DNA from: Nostoc sp. T09 | GTDB taxonomy: Bacteria; Cyanobacteriota; Cyanobacteriia; Cyanobacteriales; Nostocaceae | Reading direction: 5' to 3' | Length of the DNA: 48,569 bases | Assembly (NCBI RefSeq): GCF_002154695.1 | Contig: NZ_MTAV01000147.1 | Span: forward strand, 1 to 48,569 | Shown here: in pieces, positions 17,900 to 25,468 of the stretch | How the letters are laid out: every line of letters starts with the position of its first letter | Numbering within the stretch: the stretch's first letter is position 1 | Position numbers and translations under genes: made by a program | The notes under the pieces: generated by a model | Databases searched by the model: none | What the model was told of the DNA's origin: nothing | What the model saw: the letters and a program-made list of their open reading frames with translations, nothing else

Positions 17900-18421
17900 C
17901 TACTTATGGAGAATTGGGATAATATCGAGTCTGGCTATATAACTGTCATTGCAAGCCTTGCAAAGCAATTCTCGAATTGTGCGATCGCCTCTTTTAACTT
18001 CATTCCACTCGCAATGACTTTTGATAAATAACTCATCGCCCGTGATAAAAGTGCGATTGTTCATGCTCATTTGAATAGCTTTCAGGCTCAAAGGCTCAAA
18101 GTTCAGGCTCAAAGGTGCAACTTCCAGGCTCAAAGGTGCAACTTCCAGGTTCAAAGGCGCAATCTCCGAGTTCAAAGGTGCAACTTCCAGGTTCAAAGGC
18201 TCAAGGTTCAGGCTCAAAGGCGCAACCTCCGAGTTCAAAGGTGCAACTTCCAGGTTCAAAGGCGCAACCTCCGAGTTCAAAGGCTCAACTTTCAGGCTCA
18301 AAGGTGCAACTTCCAGGCTCAAAGGCGCAACTTCCAGGCTCAAAGGCTCAACTTCCGAGTTTAAAGGTGCAACCGCCGAGTTCAAAGGCTCAACCGCCGA
18401 GTTCAAAGGTGCAACCTCCAA
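17900..18421 (-). CDS. Questionable heptapeptide-repeat ORF
   Basis: A 173-codon minus-strand frame. Its first ~110 residues are degenerate EVAPLNS/EVAPLSL heptapeptides, translated from the 21-bp minisatellite. The last ~60 residues come from a sequence (about 17940-18020) resembling dispersed Nostoc non-coding repeats. Because 21 is a multiple of three and the unit has no stop in several frames, overlapping plus-strand frames (18071-18364 and 18115-18480) are also open, so openness is not evidence of coding. There is no clear start or ribosome site. I give it low odds of being a real gene. Confidence 0.25.
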   Translation of the reverse strand: MEVAPLNSAVEPLNSAVAPLNSEVEPLSLEVAPLSLEVAPLSLKVEPLNSEVAPLNLEVAPLNSEVAPLSLNLEPLNLEVAPLNSEIAPLNLEVAPLSLEVAPLSLNFEPLSLKAIQMSMNNRTFITGDELFIKSHCEWNEVKRGDRTIRELLCKACNDSYIARLDIIPILHK

Positions 18422-18439
18422 GTTTAGAAGTTCAAGTTT
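18083..18439. repeat. 21-bp minisatellite, 17 tandem copies
   Basis: Seventeen head-to-tail 21-bp units with the core TCAAAGG, followed by a degenerate eighteenth. The unit start alternates CAGGCTC/CAGGTTC/CGAGTTC, and the middle alternates GTGCAAC/GCGCAAC/GCTCAAC. Two positions vary in a mosaic manner, as expected from unequal exchange between units. It lies directly downstream of the STAND gene. Confidence 0.9.
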
Positions 18440-18547
18440 TCAGCTTCAAGCAAAATTTTTACTCTACTAAATTAGACTGATGTGATTAGCTTGGAAATCG
18501 ATTCCCGAACGAAAGCGAAGAGGCAAGATTTTGAGGGCTTTTATCAT

Positions 18548-18562
18548 GTGGGCAGTGCCCAC
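18548..18562. repeat. GTGGGCAGTGCCCAC palindrome
   Basis: A perfect stem except at its centre, followed by CCTAC. Same family as the elements at 39235-39251 and 44373-44389. It lies downstream of the minus-strand Rpn/DUF4351 gene. Confidence 0.75.
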
Positions 18563-18717
18563 CCTACGGATAGACTACAGATAGATAAGTGCGATCGCAG
18601 TTAAAATCAAATTCTTGAGCAACAAAGTCTGATTGTTTGGCAGACTCCATAACATGATTAGTGATGCTAGCAGAGATGCTGGTTCTAATGCCGCTTTTGG
18701 TCAGGCGATCGCTTATT

Positions 18718-19608
18718 CTACCCTTGCACTCCATTCAACCAAGCGACCAAATCCCCTGCATTGGTAAAATCTAACAATGCTTCTGCCAAATCTTCTAATT
18801 GACTAGGCGATAATTGTCGAATTCGTTCTTCTAACTTAGGTGTAACCGCACCGAATTTTTTATTAAGCTGACGCATAACTATTTCCAGTCTTCCTTGTAA
18901 CTGCCAACTAGTCACGATTTCCATCACTACCTCTTGTTTGGCTGATTCAAATTTAGCAATCTCAGTTTGAAAAATCTCTTCCTCTGCTGCATTTAGCTTG
19001 AGATAGGTGTCAACAAACCCAGAAATCATTTTCATTCTTGCTGGATCGAGCCGTAAAGTCGCTAATAAACGCAAACATTCAGACTTGACGCGTGGACGTT
19101 CTGAAGGTGCTATGTTCATTTTAGCCATAAGCGCACTGGCAACTGGGTTTTCTTGCTGTAAAAAGTCGCGCCAGTTTAATTGATTGAGTTGTACTACTCC
19201 ATAGTTAAATTCCAAAACCGTTTTGTCGGGAAACTCTACACGGTAAATATTGGTTTGGGGTGTGCGCGGTGTGTCGTAAGAAAAAACGACAATTGGATAT
19301 ATGGGTAATGCGTGTTTCTCAAACAACCGCGCAAAGTAACGAAACATTCTCCGTCCAAAATCAGCTTGAGGGTATGACTGATTTTCGATATGGACGAGAA
19401 AAAATGTATCTTGCTCTCGAAATCGTATTTGGGCGACTAAATCTACTTCGTATTGTTCGCCCGCAGTAACATCGGTAAATACTTCTTTGTCTAAAAATTT
19501 TAATGATTCTGGTTCTAAATAGGCAATTACTTGGGGGAAAAATAATTCTAGAAATTCTAAGAAGAATGTAGAAATTAATTCTTTAAATAATCGGTCATGG
19601 TCAATCAT
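18718..19608 (-). CDS. Rpn/PD-(D/E)XK nuclease-like protein with DUF4351
   Basis: A 296-residue protein of the Rpn/transposase-related family that is very abundant in cyanobacteria. The N-terminal half carries the family start (DRLFKELISTFFLEFLELFFP) and a PD-(D/E)XK-like core, with EVDLVAQIRF and HIENQSY giving the acidic residues and the Glu of the ExK/ExQ position. The last 50 residues (LEERIRQLSPSQLEDLAEALLDF...DLVAWL) are a DUF4351 domain. E. coli Rpn proteins are DNA endonucleases that promote RecA-independent recombination; the role of cyanobacterial members is untested. It stands alone between the minisatellite and the devBCA operon. Confidence 0.85.
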   Translation of the reverse strand: MIDHDRLFKELISTFFLEFLELFFPQVIAYLEPESLKFLDKEVFTDVTAGEQYEVDLVAQIRFREQDTFFLVHIENQSYPQADFGRRMFRYFARLFEKHALPIYPIVVFSYDTPRTPQTNIYRVEFPDKTVLEFNYGVVQLNQLNWRDFLQQENPVASALMAKMNIAPSERPRVKSECLRLLATLRLDPARMKMISGFVDTYLKLNAAEEEIFQTEIAKFESAKQEVVMEIVTSWQLQGRLEIVMRQLNKKFGAVTPKLEERIRQLSPSQLEDLAEALLDFTNAGDLVAWLNGVQG

Positions 19609-19718
19609 GTGAATATCGCTTCACTCAGTCATAATTCTCATGATTGCATTTTTTTTTCTTGGTTCTCTACTTTCCACGAAACCATCATGCCCATTCTATT
19701 CGTTGCTTAGTACTGGGT

Positions 19719-20420
19719 TCAAGCTGCGGCGACAGCTAAATCCTTTGCCAGCTTACCATCTTCCATGTGAACGATGCGATCGGCAATATCCAAAATCCGG
19801 TTGTCATGAGTCACCATGAGGATAGTACAACCTTGCTCTTTAGCTAGTTTTTGCATCAGGTTAACTACATCTCGCCCTGATTTACTATCAAGCGCCGCAG
19901 TCGGTTCATCTGCTAAGACAATTTTAGGACGACCAACTAAAGCACGAGCGATCGCAACTCGTTGTTTTTGTCCTCCTGATAAATCATCAGGATAGTAATT
20001 GAGGCGATTTCCTAATCCTACTTGCTCTAGCATTTCGGCTGAACGAGTTTTCATTTCCTGCGGTGAAATCTGCTTGTGCAGTTCTAATCCCATTCTCACA
20101 TTCTGAATTGCTGTCAAACTACCATGCAAGTTGTGTGCTTGGAAAATATAGCCGTGACTGCGCCGTGCTTCGGTTAGTTGTGCTGCATTCGCACCGCAAA
20201 GTTCTCTTCCTAATATTTGCAAACTACCAGATTGAGCAGAACGCAATCCGCCTACCAAAGTTAATAATGTGGTTTTCCCAGAACCCGATGGCCCAGTCAT
20301 AATGATAATTTCGCCAGCGTTAATTTCTAACGAGATATCAAAGAGAACTTGCTTTTTAAGTTGACCTTGACCAAAGTAATGGTCGAGATTTTGGATGGAA
20401 ATAACTGGTTTGCTATTCAT
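19719..20420 (-). CDS. devA: DevA-type ABC exporter ATP-binding protein
   Basis: About 233 residues when started at ATG 20420. The frame is open to 20459, but the extra 13 residues (MSFVSCHLSFVTT) are translated from TTTGTCA-type heptamer repeats, so I reject them. Motifs: Walker A GPSGSGKTT, a Q-loop in GYIFQAHNL, signature LSGGQKQR, Walker B IVLADEP, and the H-loop in VTHD. It belongs to the LolD/MacB-like DevA family, which works with DevB and DevC and TolC to move glycolipids or other compounds across the envelope. In Anabaena the founding devBCA exports heterocyst glycolipids, but genomes hold several paralogous sets. It is the last gene of the operon, 39 bases after devC. Confidence 0.88.
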   Translation of the reverse strand: MNSKPVISIQNLDHYFGQGQLKKQVLFDISLEINAGEIIIMTGPSGSGKTTLLTLVGGLRSAQSGSLQILGRELCGANAAQLTEARRSHGYIFQAHNLHGSLTAIQNVRMGLELHKQISPQEMKTRSAEMLEQVGLGNRLNYYPDDLSGGQKQRVAIARALVGRPKIVLADEPTAALDSKSGRDVVNLMQKLAKEQGCTILMVTHDNRILDIADRIVHMEDGKLAKDLAVAAA

Positions 20421-20429
20421 AGTAGTAAC

Positions 20430-20459
20430 AAAGGACAAATGACAACTGACAAATGACAT
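20430..20459. repeat. TTTGTCA-type heptamer repeats upstream of devA
   Basis: Short CAAATGACAAA-type units between devC and the devA start create a false N-terminal extension of the devA frame. Same family as at 7178-7218 and 25440-25466. Confidence 0.65.
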
Positions 20460-21638
20460 TTAAAACATATCCGCAGGGTCGGCAGATTGAACTTTACGAG
20501 TTGCGATCGCGCCGGAAATCATACACATTACAAAAGTTAGCGTCAGCACTTGAATCGCTCTTGCCAAGGTCATATACAGTGGTAAATTTGTAGCGCCACG
20601 GGTTAAGGCATACAGCCCTAAAGATACTGTCATCCCTGGGATAAAACCTAATATTGCCAAAATTAACGCTTCTTCAAATACCACACCTAGCAAATAGAGA
20701 TTGTTATACCCCATCGCTTTAAATGTGGCGTATTCTTTCATATGAGCATTGACATCTGTGGAAAGGACTTGATAGACGATAATCACTCCCACCACAAACC
20801 CCATCGATACACCTAAGGTAAAGATAAACCCGATCGCAGTGTTTGTTTGCCAGTAATTTTTCTCAAATGCAATAAATTCTTCGTGGGTGAGAACTTTAAT
20901 ATCATCTTTAGGCAAGTAAGACTTTAAAGCACTCGCTACTTCCTTGGGGTCATAGCCTGGTTGTAACTGAATCAAGCCGATACTGACACTACCTGCTTGC
21001 CGTTTGGGAAATAGTTGCAAAAAGTTCTGGTCGCTGGTGAGCAAGCTACCGTCAGCACCAAAAGATGCTCCAACTGTGAATAAGCCATTAATGCTAATCG
21101 TCCGCCGATCTATTTCTGTGGTGACAGGTTTACCTTGAGTAACTTGAGCGATCGCCTGTTTATAATCTCCTCTTGAAGCATCATCAAATAAAACGGTATC
21201 CGGTAGTTTAATTGTTGGCAATTGGCTGTTAACTTCCGGTAGGTTAAACGCAGGCTGGTCAGGATTAAACCCGATAATTAGCATCCCTGTCTCACGGTGA
21301 GTTTGGGGATTTTTCCACGTAACGTTGTTGGTATACAAAGCTTCTGCTGATTTTACACCAGGTACATCAGCAGCCTGGTACAGTCTTCTTCTAGGAAAGG
21401 AAGACATAAAGGAGATGTTGCGGGCTTGGTTACTAATAATTACTACATCTGCACGTAATACTTGATGCAGCCTGGTGGCGCTGTCAAATAATGCTGACTG
21501 AAAACCCAGCTGCATGAACATCAGTAAATCTGCAAAAGCAACGCCTGATAGTGCTACTAAAAAACGACTTTTTTGCTTATTTAGTTGCAACCATCCTAGA
21601 GGCGTCCGGCGCTGTAGTTGAGAGATAAATCCAATCAT
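20460..21638 (-). CDS. devC: DevC-type ABC exporter permease
   Basis: A 392-residue FtsX-like permease with the DevC layout. One N-terminal membrane helix (about 25-45) is followed by a ~200-residue periplasmic domain (about 50-265) and three C-terminal helices (about 268-292, 315-345 and 355-378). The start near GWLQLNKQKSRFLVALSGVAFADLLMF is typical of the family. It overlaps the end of devB by four bases (ATGA, 21635-21638), which indicates translational coupling. With DevA it should form a MacB-like mechanotransmission exporter rather than a classical transporter. The substrate could be heterocyst glycolipid or another compound; the TetR gene opposite suggests induction by a small molecule. 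Confidence 0.88.
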   Translation of the reverse strand: MIGFISQLQRRTPLGWLQLNKQKSRFLVALSGVAFADLLMFMQLGFQSALFDSATRLHQVLRADVVIISNQARNISFMSSFPRRRLYQAADVPGVKSAEALYTNNVTWKNPQTHRETGMLIIGFNPDQPAFNLPEVNSQLPTIKLPDTVLFDDASRGDYKQAIAQVTQGKPVTTEIDRRTISINGLFTVGASFGADGSLLTSDQNFLQLFPKRQAGSVSIGLIQLQPGYDPKEVASALKSYLPKDDIKVLTHEEFIAFEKNYWQTNTAIGFIFTLGVSMGFVVGVIIVYQVLSTDVNAHMKEYATFKAMGYNNLYLLGVVFEEALILAILGFIPGMTVSLGLYALTRGATNLPLYMTLARAIQVLTLTFVMCMISGAIATRKVQSADPADMF

Positions 21639-22942
21639 TGCTCAATCACCGCCTTAACTTGCAAATTGGTAAACTGGGCTGCTTTGTCGCTGGATGGTTG
21701 ATCTAGCTTTACATGAACTTCTACAACTCTGGCGTCAATATTGCTAGAAGGATCGGCATTAACCACGTTTTGCCGTTGTACTTGCATCCCGATCCAATCG
21801 ACGCTTCCTAGTAATTCACCAGGGAGAGAATCGCTGCTGACTCTTACCCTTTGCCCCGGCCGCACTTTACTAATATCACTTTGGTATACTTCTGCTACCG
21901 CATACATCTGGTCTGTTTGACCTAATTCCACAATCCCATCATTGCCAACGGTTTCCCCAGCCCGTGTATGAATCTTGAGAATTTGTCCTGTTTTGGGAGC
22001 GCGAATATATGCTTGATTTAGTTGAGCTTGAATTTTTTCAACGTTAGCTTGAGCGCTGTCTACTTCGGCTTGGGCGTTGGCTACATCTGTGGGACGAACT
22101 TCCGCAGTTTGATTGAGGGTAGCTTTGGCTTCGTTAATTTGTTGTTGCAAAGTTGCGATCGTTTTGTCGCGGTTGGCTTTGGCTTCGTTAATTTGCTGTT
22201 CCAGTGTGGCAACAGTTCTGACTTTGGTGGCTTGACTTTCAATAAATTGCTGTGTAGAGGTTTCCGCACTCAGCCGTCTACGATCAACTTCTTGGCTGGA
22301 AATTGCCCCTTCTTTGTATAAAGTTTCGTAGCGTTGCACGTCAGCTTGTGCGTTGCGCTTCTCAGCGGCTACCCGTGCCACGGTTGCTTGTAAACTTTGT
22401 TGTTGTCCTTGCAGTTCTGCTTCTAAGCGATTAATTGTCGCTTGCTGGGTTCTGATGCTTCCTTCTAGTTCTACTTGCAGACGGTTAACGGTAGCTTGAC
22501 GCGCTGCAATTTCTCCTTGCTTTGCGCCAGCTTTTACCTGATCGAGGCGGGATTTAGCTACTTGTACTTGTCTTTGCGCTTCGCCCAAACTCGCTTGCAA
22601 GCGATCGCGACTATCCATAATCGCAATTACTTGTCCAGTTTTAACGCGATCGCCTTCTTTTACCAACAGTTGCTCTACCCGATTTCCTTCATTAGCAGTT
22701 GGCGCAGACAGTTTGATCACTTCGCCATTAGGTTCTAAGCGCCCCAAGGCAGTTACAGTTTTTACTACCGGCTGAATAGGCGTTGCTACTTCTGCCTTAT
22801 TCCCAGAATCAGCCTGAAACTTATTTACCGTATAAGCACTAGCTCCTGCTGTAACTAAAGCTGTAATTATTGCCAAGATAGCAGGTGACTTAAAAACAGT
22901 TTGGGAAGCTCGAAAAGCTGCTAAATTCCAGTTTTGCGCCAT
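21635..22942 (-). CDS. devB: DevB-type membrane fusion protein (HlyD family)
   Basis: A 435-residue periplasmic adaptor. A single N-terminal membrane anchor (about 18-38) is followed by the first lipoyl half (around KTVTALGRLEPNGEV). A long coiled-coil hairpin covers about residues 115-300 and is rich in Gln/Ala/Glu, with internal near-repeats such as QQINEAKA. The second lipoyl half (IRAPKTGQILKI) and beta-barrel domain (about 340-430) follow. It links the DevCA inner-membrane part to a TolC-type outer-membrane channel, which is not in this window. It is the first gene of the operon, and its upstream region carries palindromic operator candidates shared with the divergent tetR gene. Confidence 0.9.
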   Translation of the reverse strand: MAQNWNLAAFRASQTVFKSPAILAIITALVTAGASAYTVNKFQADSGNKAEVATPIQPVVKTVTALGRLEPNGEVIKLSAPTANEGNRVEQLLVKEGDRVKTGQVIAIMDSRDRLQASLGEAQRQVQVAKSRLDQVKAGAKQGEIAARQATVNRLQVELEGSIRTQQATINRLEAELQGQQQSLQATVARVAAEKRNAQADVQRYETLYKEGAISSQEVDRRRLSAETSTQQFIESQATKVRTVATLEQQINEAKANRDKTIATLQQQINEAKATLNQTAEVRPTDVANAQAEVDSAQANVEKIQAQLNQAYIRAPKTGQILKIHTRAGETVGNDGIVELGQTDQMYAVAEVYQSDISKVRPGQRVRVSSDSLPGELLGSVDWIGMQVQRQNVVNADPSSNIDARVVEVHVKLDQPSSDKAAQFTNLQVKAVIEQ

Positions 22943-22971
22943 AGTATTCCCCTTAGTTGGCGATTCTATAA

Positions 22972-22991
22972 ACTAAACCGTCCAGTTCAAT
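22972..22991. promoter_or_regulatory. Weaker TetR-type operator candidate
   Basis: ACTAAACC-GTCC-AGTTCAAT resembles the perfect palindrome at 23001-23020, differing at a few arm positions, and has the same 8-4-8 layout. It lies 30 bases upstream of the devB start codon. Inference from sequence only. Confidence 0.5.
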
Positions 22992-23000
22992 TTATGCTAA

Positions 23001-23020
23001 ACTAAACTGACTAGTTTAGT
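23001..23020. promoter_or_regulatory. TetR-type operator candidate (perfect 8-4-8 palindrome)
   Basis: ACTAAACT-GACT-AGTTTAGT is a perfect inverted repeat with 8-base arms, in the space between devB and tetR. Its size and symmetry suit a TetR-family dimer. A second, degenerate copy is centred 29 bases away. Confidence 0.7.
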
Positions 23021-23180
23021 CAAGGGTCATTTGTCCTTGATTATTTCTCTACTTCTCCCTGTCCCCGCATCTCCTAATCTCTTTCACCCCTTCATCCTCC
23101 ATTCATTCCCCACAAAACCAAAATGGCGTAGAGTATTTGGAATTATCTATAGAATTGTTTATAAGAAAGGTTAATAATAA

Positions 23181-23798
23181 ATGGCACGCATAAAAGTTGA
23201 CGAAGTAGATCGAGATAGTTCCGTTGATAAAGTGGAACAAATTCTGCAAGGAGCGATGCAGGAGTTCCTCAAACATGGCTATGCTGGCACAAGCATGGAT
23301 AAGGTAGCGGTAGCTGCGGGTGTTTCTAAAGCAACTGTCTACAGCCACTTTCAGGATAAAGAAGGACTATTTAAAGTCTTAATTGAACAACTGACACGCA
23401 AGAAGTTCAACTTAATTTTTGGTACAGTACCCCTCCAAGGAGAACCAAAAGTTGTATTGCGTGAGTTAGGAACAAGAGCTTTAGATTTAATGGTTAAAGA
23501 CCATGAACACTCTGCTTTTATGCGAGTGATCATCGGGGAGTCTGGTCGTTTTCCGGAGTTAGCGCAGATTTGTGTGCGTTCAATGACCAAGCCTGTACTC
23601 GAAACCCTCAGCCAATATCTAGCATCGCATCCAGAACTTAATATATCTGACCCAGAGGCTACAGCCAGGATTATGCTCGGATCGTTGGTTTATTTCCATA
23701 TCACTCAAGATGTGATGCATGGTAAGGAAATTTTACCAATGGAAAGCGATCGCCTGATTAATACCATGACCAACTTGATTATCAATAACGCCGAGTAA
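23181..23798 (+). CDS. TetR/AcrR family transcriptional regulator
   Basis: A 205-residue regulator. Residues about 20-70 are the TetR DNA-binding domain, with the helix-turn-helix TSMDKVAVAAGVSKATVYSHF. The remaining ~135 residues form the ligand-binding/dimer domain, with a TetR_C-like pattern (GESGRFPELAQI) seen in AcrR-type regulators of exporters. It is transcribed divergently from devBCA with the palindrome between them, so autoregulation and repression of the exporter are the likely role. An AAAGG ribosome site precedes the ATG. It ends 73 bases before a bidirectional terminator shared with the convergent sigma factor gene. Confidence 0.9.
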   Translation: MARIKVDEVDRDSSVDKVEQILQGAMQEFLKHGYAGTSMDKVAVAAGVSKATVYSHFQDKEGLFKVLIEQLTRKKFNLIFGTVPLQGEPKVVLRELGTRALDLMVKDHEHSAFMRVIIGESGRFPELAQICVRSMTKPVLETLSQYLASHPELNISDPEATARIMLGSLVYFHITQDVMHGKEILPMESDRLINTMTNLIINNAE

Positions 23799-23871
23799 TC
23801 TTTTCCCTCAGAATAGGTGAGATGAGGGAGATGAGGAAGACAAAAGATAACTGACAATTAATAAAAAAATT

Positions 23872-23891
23872 GCCCCCTGAAATCAGGAGGC
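23872..23891. terminator. Bidirectional terminator between tetR and the sigma factor gene
   Basis: GCCCCCTGA and TCAGGAGGC form a stem with one mismatch and an AA loop. An A-run lies upstream and a T-rich stretch downstream, so it can serve both convergent genes. Confidence 0.75.
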
Positions 23892-23918
23892 TTATTTTTA
23901 ATTAAAAGCAGTTGGCTT

Positions 23919-24902
23919 TTAGCTGGCAACATACTCTTTGACATTGGCTCGACGACGACGTAGATGAGCTAGCGCTTGATGCTCTAACTGGCGGACACGT
24001 TCGCGGCTGAGATTTAATCTCTCACCTACTTTTGCCAATGACATTTCATTGCCATCTTCTAAACCAAAACGCAGGGCTAAAACTTCGCGCTGTTGGGGAG
24101 TTAGTTCTGCCAACAAGGTGTTCAGGTCTTGGCGCAAGAATTCTTGGGTAGTGTAATACTCTGGTGAAGGGCCGTCATCTTCTAGCATTTCTTGCAGTTC
24201 GGTGTCCTGATTGTCACCCACTCGCACATCCAAAGAAACTGGCTGACGTGCCATATTCAGGTACTCGCGAATTTGAACAGGCTCTAGCTCTAGTTCTTGG
24301 GCAATTTCCGCAGGATTTGGCGATCGCCCTAATTTTTGTGCCAGTTCTCGCTGTACTTTCTTAATTTTGTTCAGCTTCTCGGTAATGTGGATCGGTAAAC
24401 GGATTGTACGCCCTTGTTGAGCGATCGCTCTGGTAATTGCTTGGCGAATCCACCAGTAGGCATAGGTAGAAAACTTATATCCCCGTGTCGGGTCAAATTT
24501 CTCTACACCCCGTTCTAATCCTAGAGTTCCTTCTTGGATCAAATCCAGAAACTCCATGTTCCGCTTTTGGTATTTTTTCGCAATAGCGACTACTAAGCGA
24601 AGATTCGCTTCAATCATCTTTTGCTTTGCCCGTTTACCTTGGGCGACTGTCTGTTTCACCTCAGTTTCTGATTGGCGAACATGGTCAGCCCACTCTGATG
24701 AACTCGGCTCGCGGTGCAGTTTTTTCGCCAAAGCCTCTTTAGCGTCCAGTAGCGTCATCATTTGTTGCACCTGCTTCCCGAAAACAATCTCTTGCTCACG
24801 GGTTAAAAGTGGCACACGACCAATTTCTCGCAGATAGGTTCGCACCATATCAGCCGTGAACTTGGTGTTTAGGTTTTCGGTTTGGGTGTTAACAGTAGGC
24901 AT
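23919..24902 (-). CDS. RpoD-like group 2 sigma factor
   Basis: A 327-residue sigma-70 family factor without the long acidic region 1.1 of the primary SigA, as in cyanobacterial group 2 factors (SigB-SigE types). Region 1.2 starts at [18 protein letters not shown]. Region 2 includes [33 protein letters not shown] and [19 protein letters not shown] for -10 recognition. Region 3 follows ([11 protein letters not shown]). Region 4 ends with the -35 helix [21 protein letters not shown]. Group 2 factors are dispensable and respond to nitrogen, light, carbon or stress. Which one this is cannot be settled without alignment; SigB or SigD types fit best. It has a ~560-base upstream region of its own. 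Confidence 0.92.
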   Translation of the reverse strand: MPTVNTQTENLNTKFTADMVRTYLREIGRVPLLTREQEIVFGKQVQQMMTLLDAKEALAKKLHREPSSSEWADHVRQSETEVKQTVAQGKRAKQKMIEANLRLVVAIAKKYQKRNMEFLDLIQEGTLGLERGVEKFDPTRGYKFSTYAYWWIRQAITRAIAQQGRTIRLPIHITEKLNKIKKVQRELAQKLGRSPNPAEIAQELELEPVQIREYLNMARQPVSLDVRVGDNQDTELQEMLEDDGPSPEYYTTQEFLRQDLNTLLAELTPQQREVLALRFGLEDGNEMSLAKVGERLNLSRERVRQLEHQALAHLRRRRANVKEYVAS

Positions 24903-25468
24903 TGGTGCGTTATCCTCTACTCCGTAAACACAATGAATCTTTAATAATTAAGTCGGATTCGGAAAGGAAGTACATCTATCACGGAACATAGGAAGCTAAC
25001 ATAAGCAATCAATTTATACAGCCGTTGAAAAGACGGTGCATCCCTGAGATAGGTTCCCCTACCCTTCCTAAATTTTGCAGTTTTTTAGAAATACACTGGC
25101 TGGTTGTCAAGAATTCTTCTTGTCGTCAGTCACTGATGGTAACTGTAAAAATATGAAGTCAGTATGAGTTCTACTTTTATTATGATACGACAAATCTAGT
25201 GGATAGTAAAGTAGCCCAGATAAATCTTCTAATTATAGGGCAAAGTGGTTTGTTTGGCAAAAAAAATGAATTCCTTTGAGTGCTAACTATATCTATAGTG
25301 ACGCGAAAACCTCCGCTTCAGTTGCCAAGGAATAGCGAGATAACCGAACTGATTTTTTGTTGTGATGGTGGGATGTTACGAAATAGAGGCAGGAGGAGAT
25401 GAAGGAGTGTGGGGAGTGTGGGAGAGGTGGGGAGAAATAACAAAGGACAAATGACTAATGACAAATAG
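24903..25468. other. Intergenic region upstream of the sigma factor gene
   Basis: No gene is supported. It should hold the sigma gene promoter. From about 25385 on there are GGAGTGTGGGG-type repeats and, at 25440-25466, heptamer repeats of the CAAATGACTAATGACAAAT type just beyond the stop of the HerA-like gene. Confidence 0.55.

Noticed and set aside
18083-18439. The 21-bp repeat array as a CRISPR
   Set aside because: Units are contiguous without spacers, and the unit length is too short.
18071-18480. Plus-strand frames over the 21-bp repeats (QAQRCNF and GSKVQLP peptides)
   Set aside because: A stop-free 21-bp unit opens several frames at once, and no start or conserved domain exists.
20421-20459. 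Longer N-terminus of DevA (MSFVSCHLSFVTT)
   Set aside because: Encoded by heptamer repeats, and the conserved family sequence begins after the ATG at 20420.
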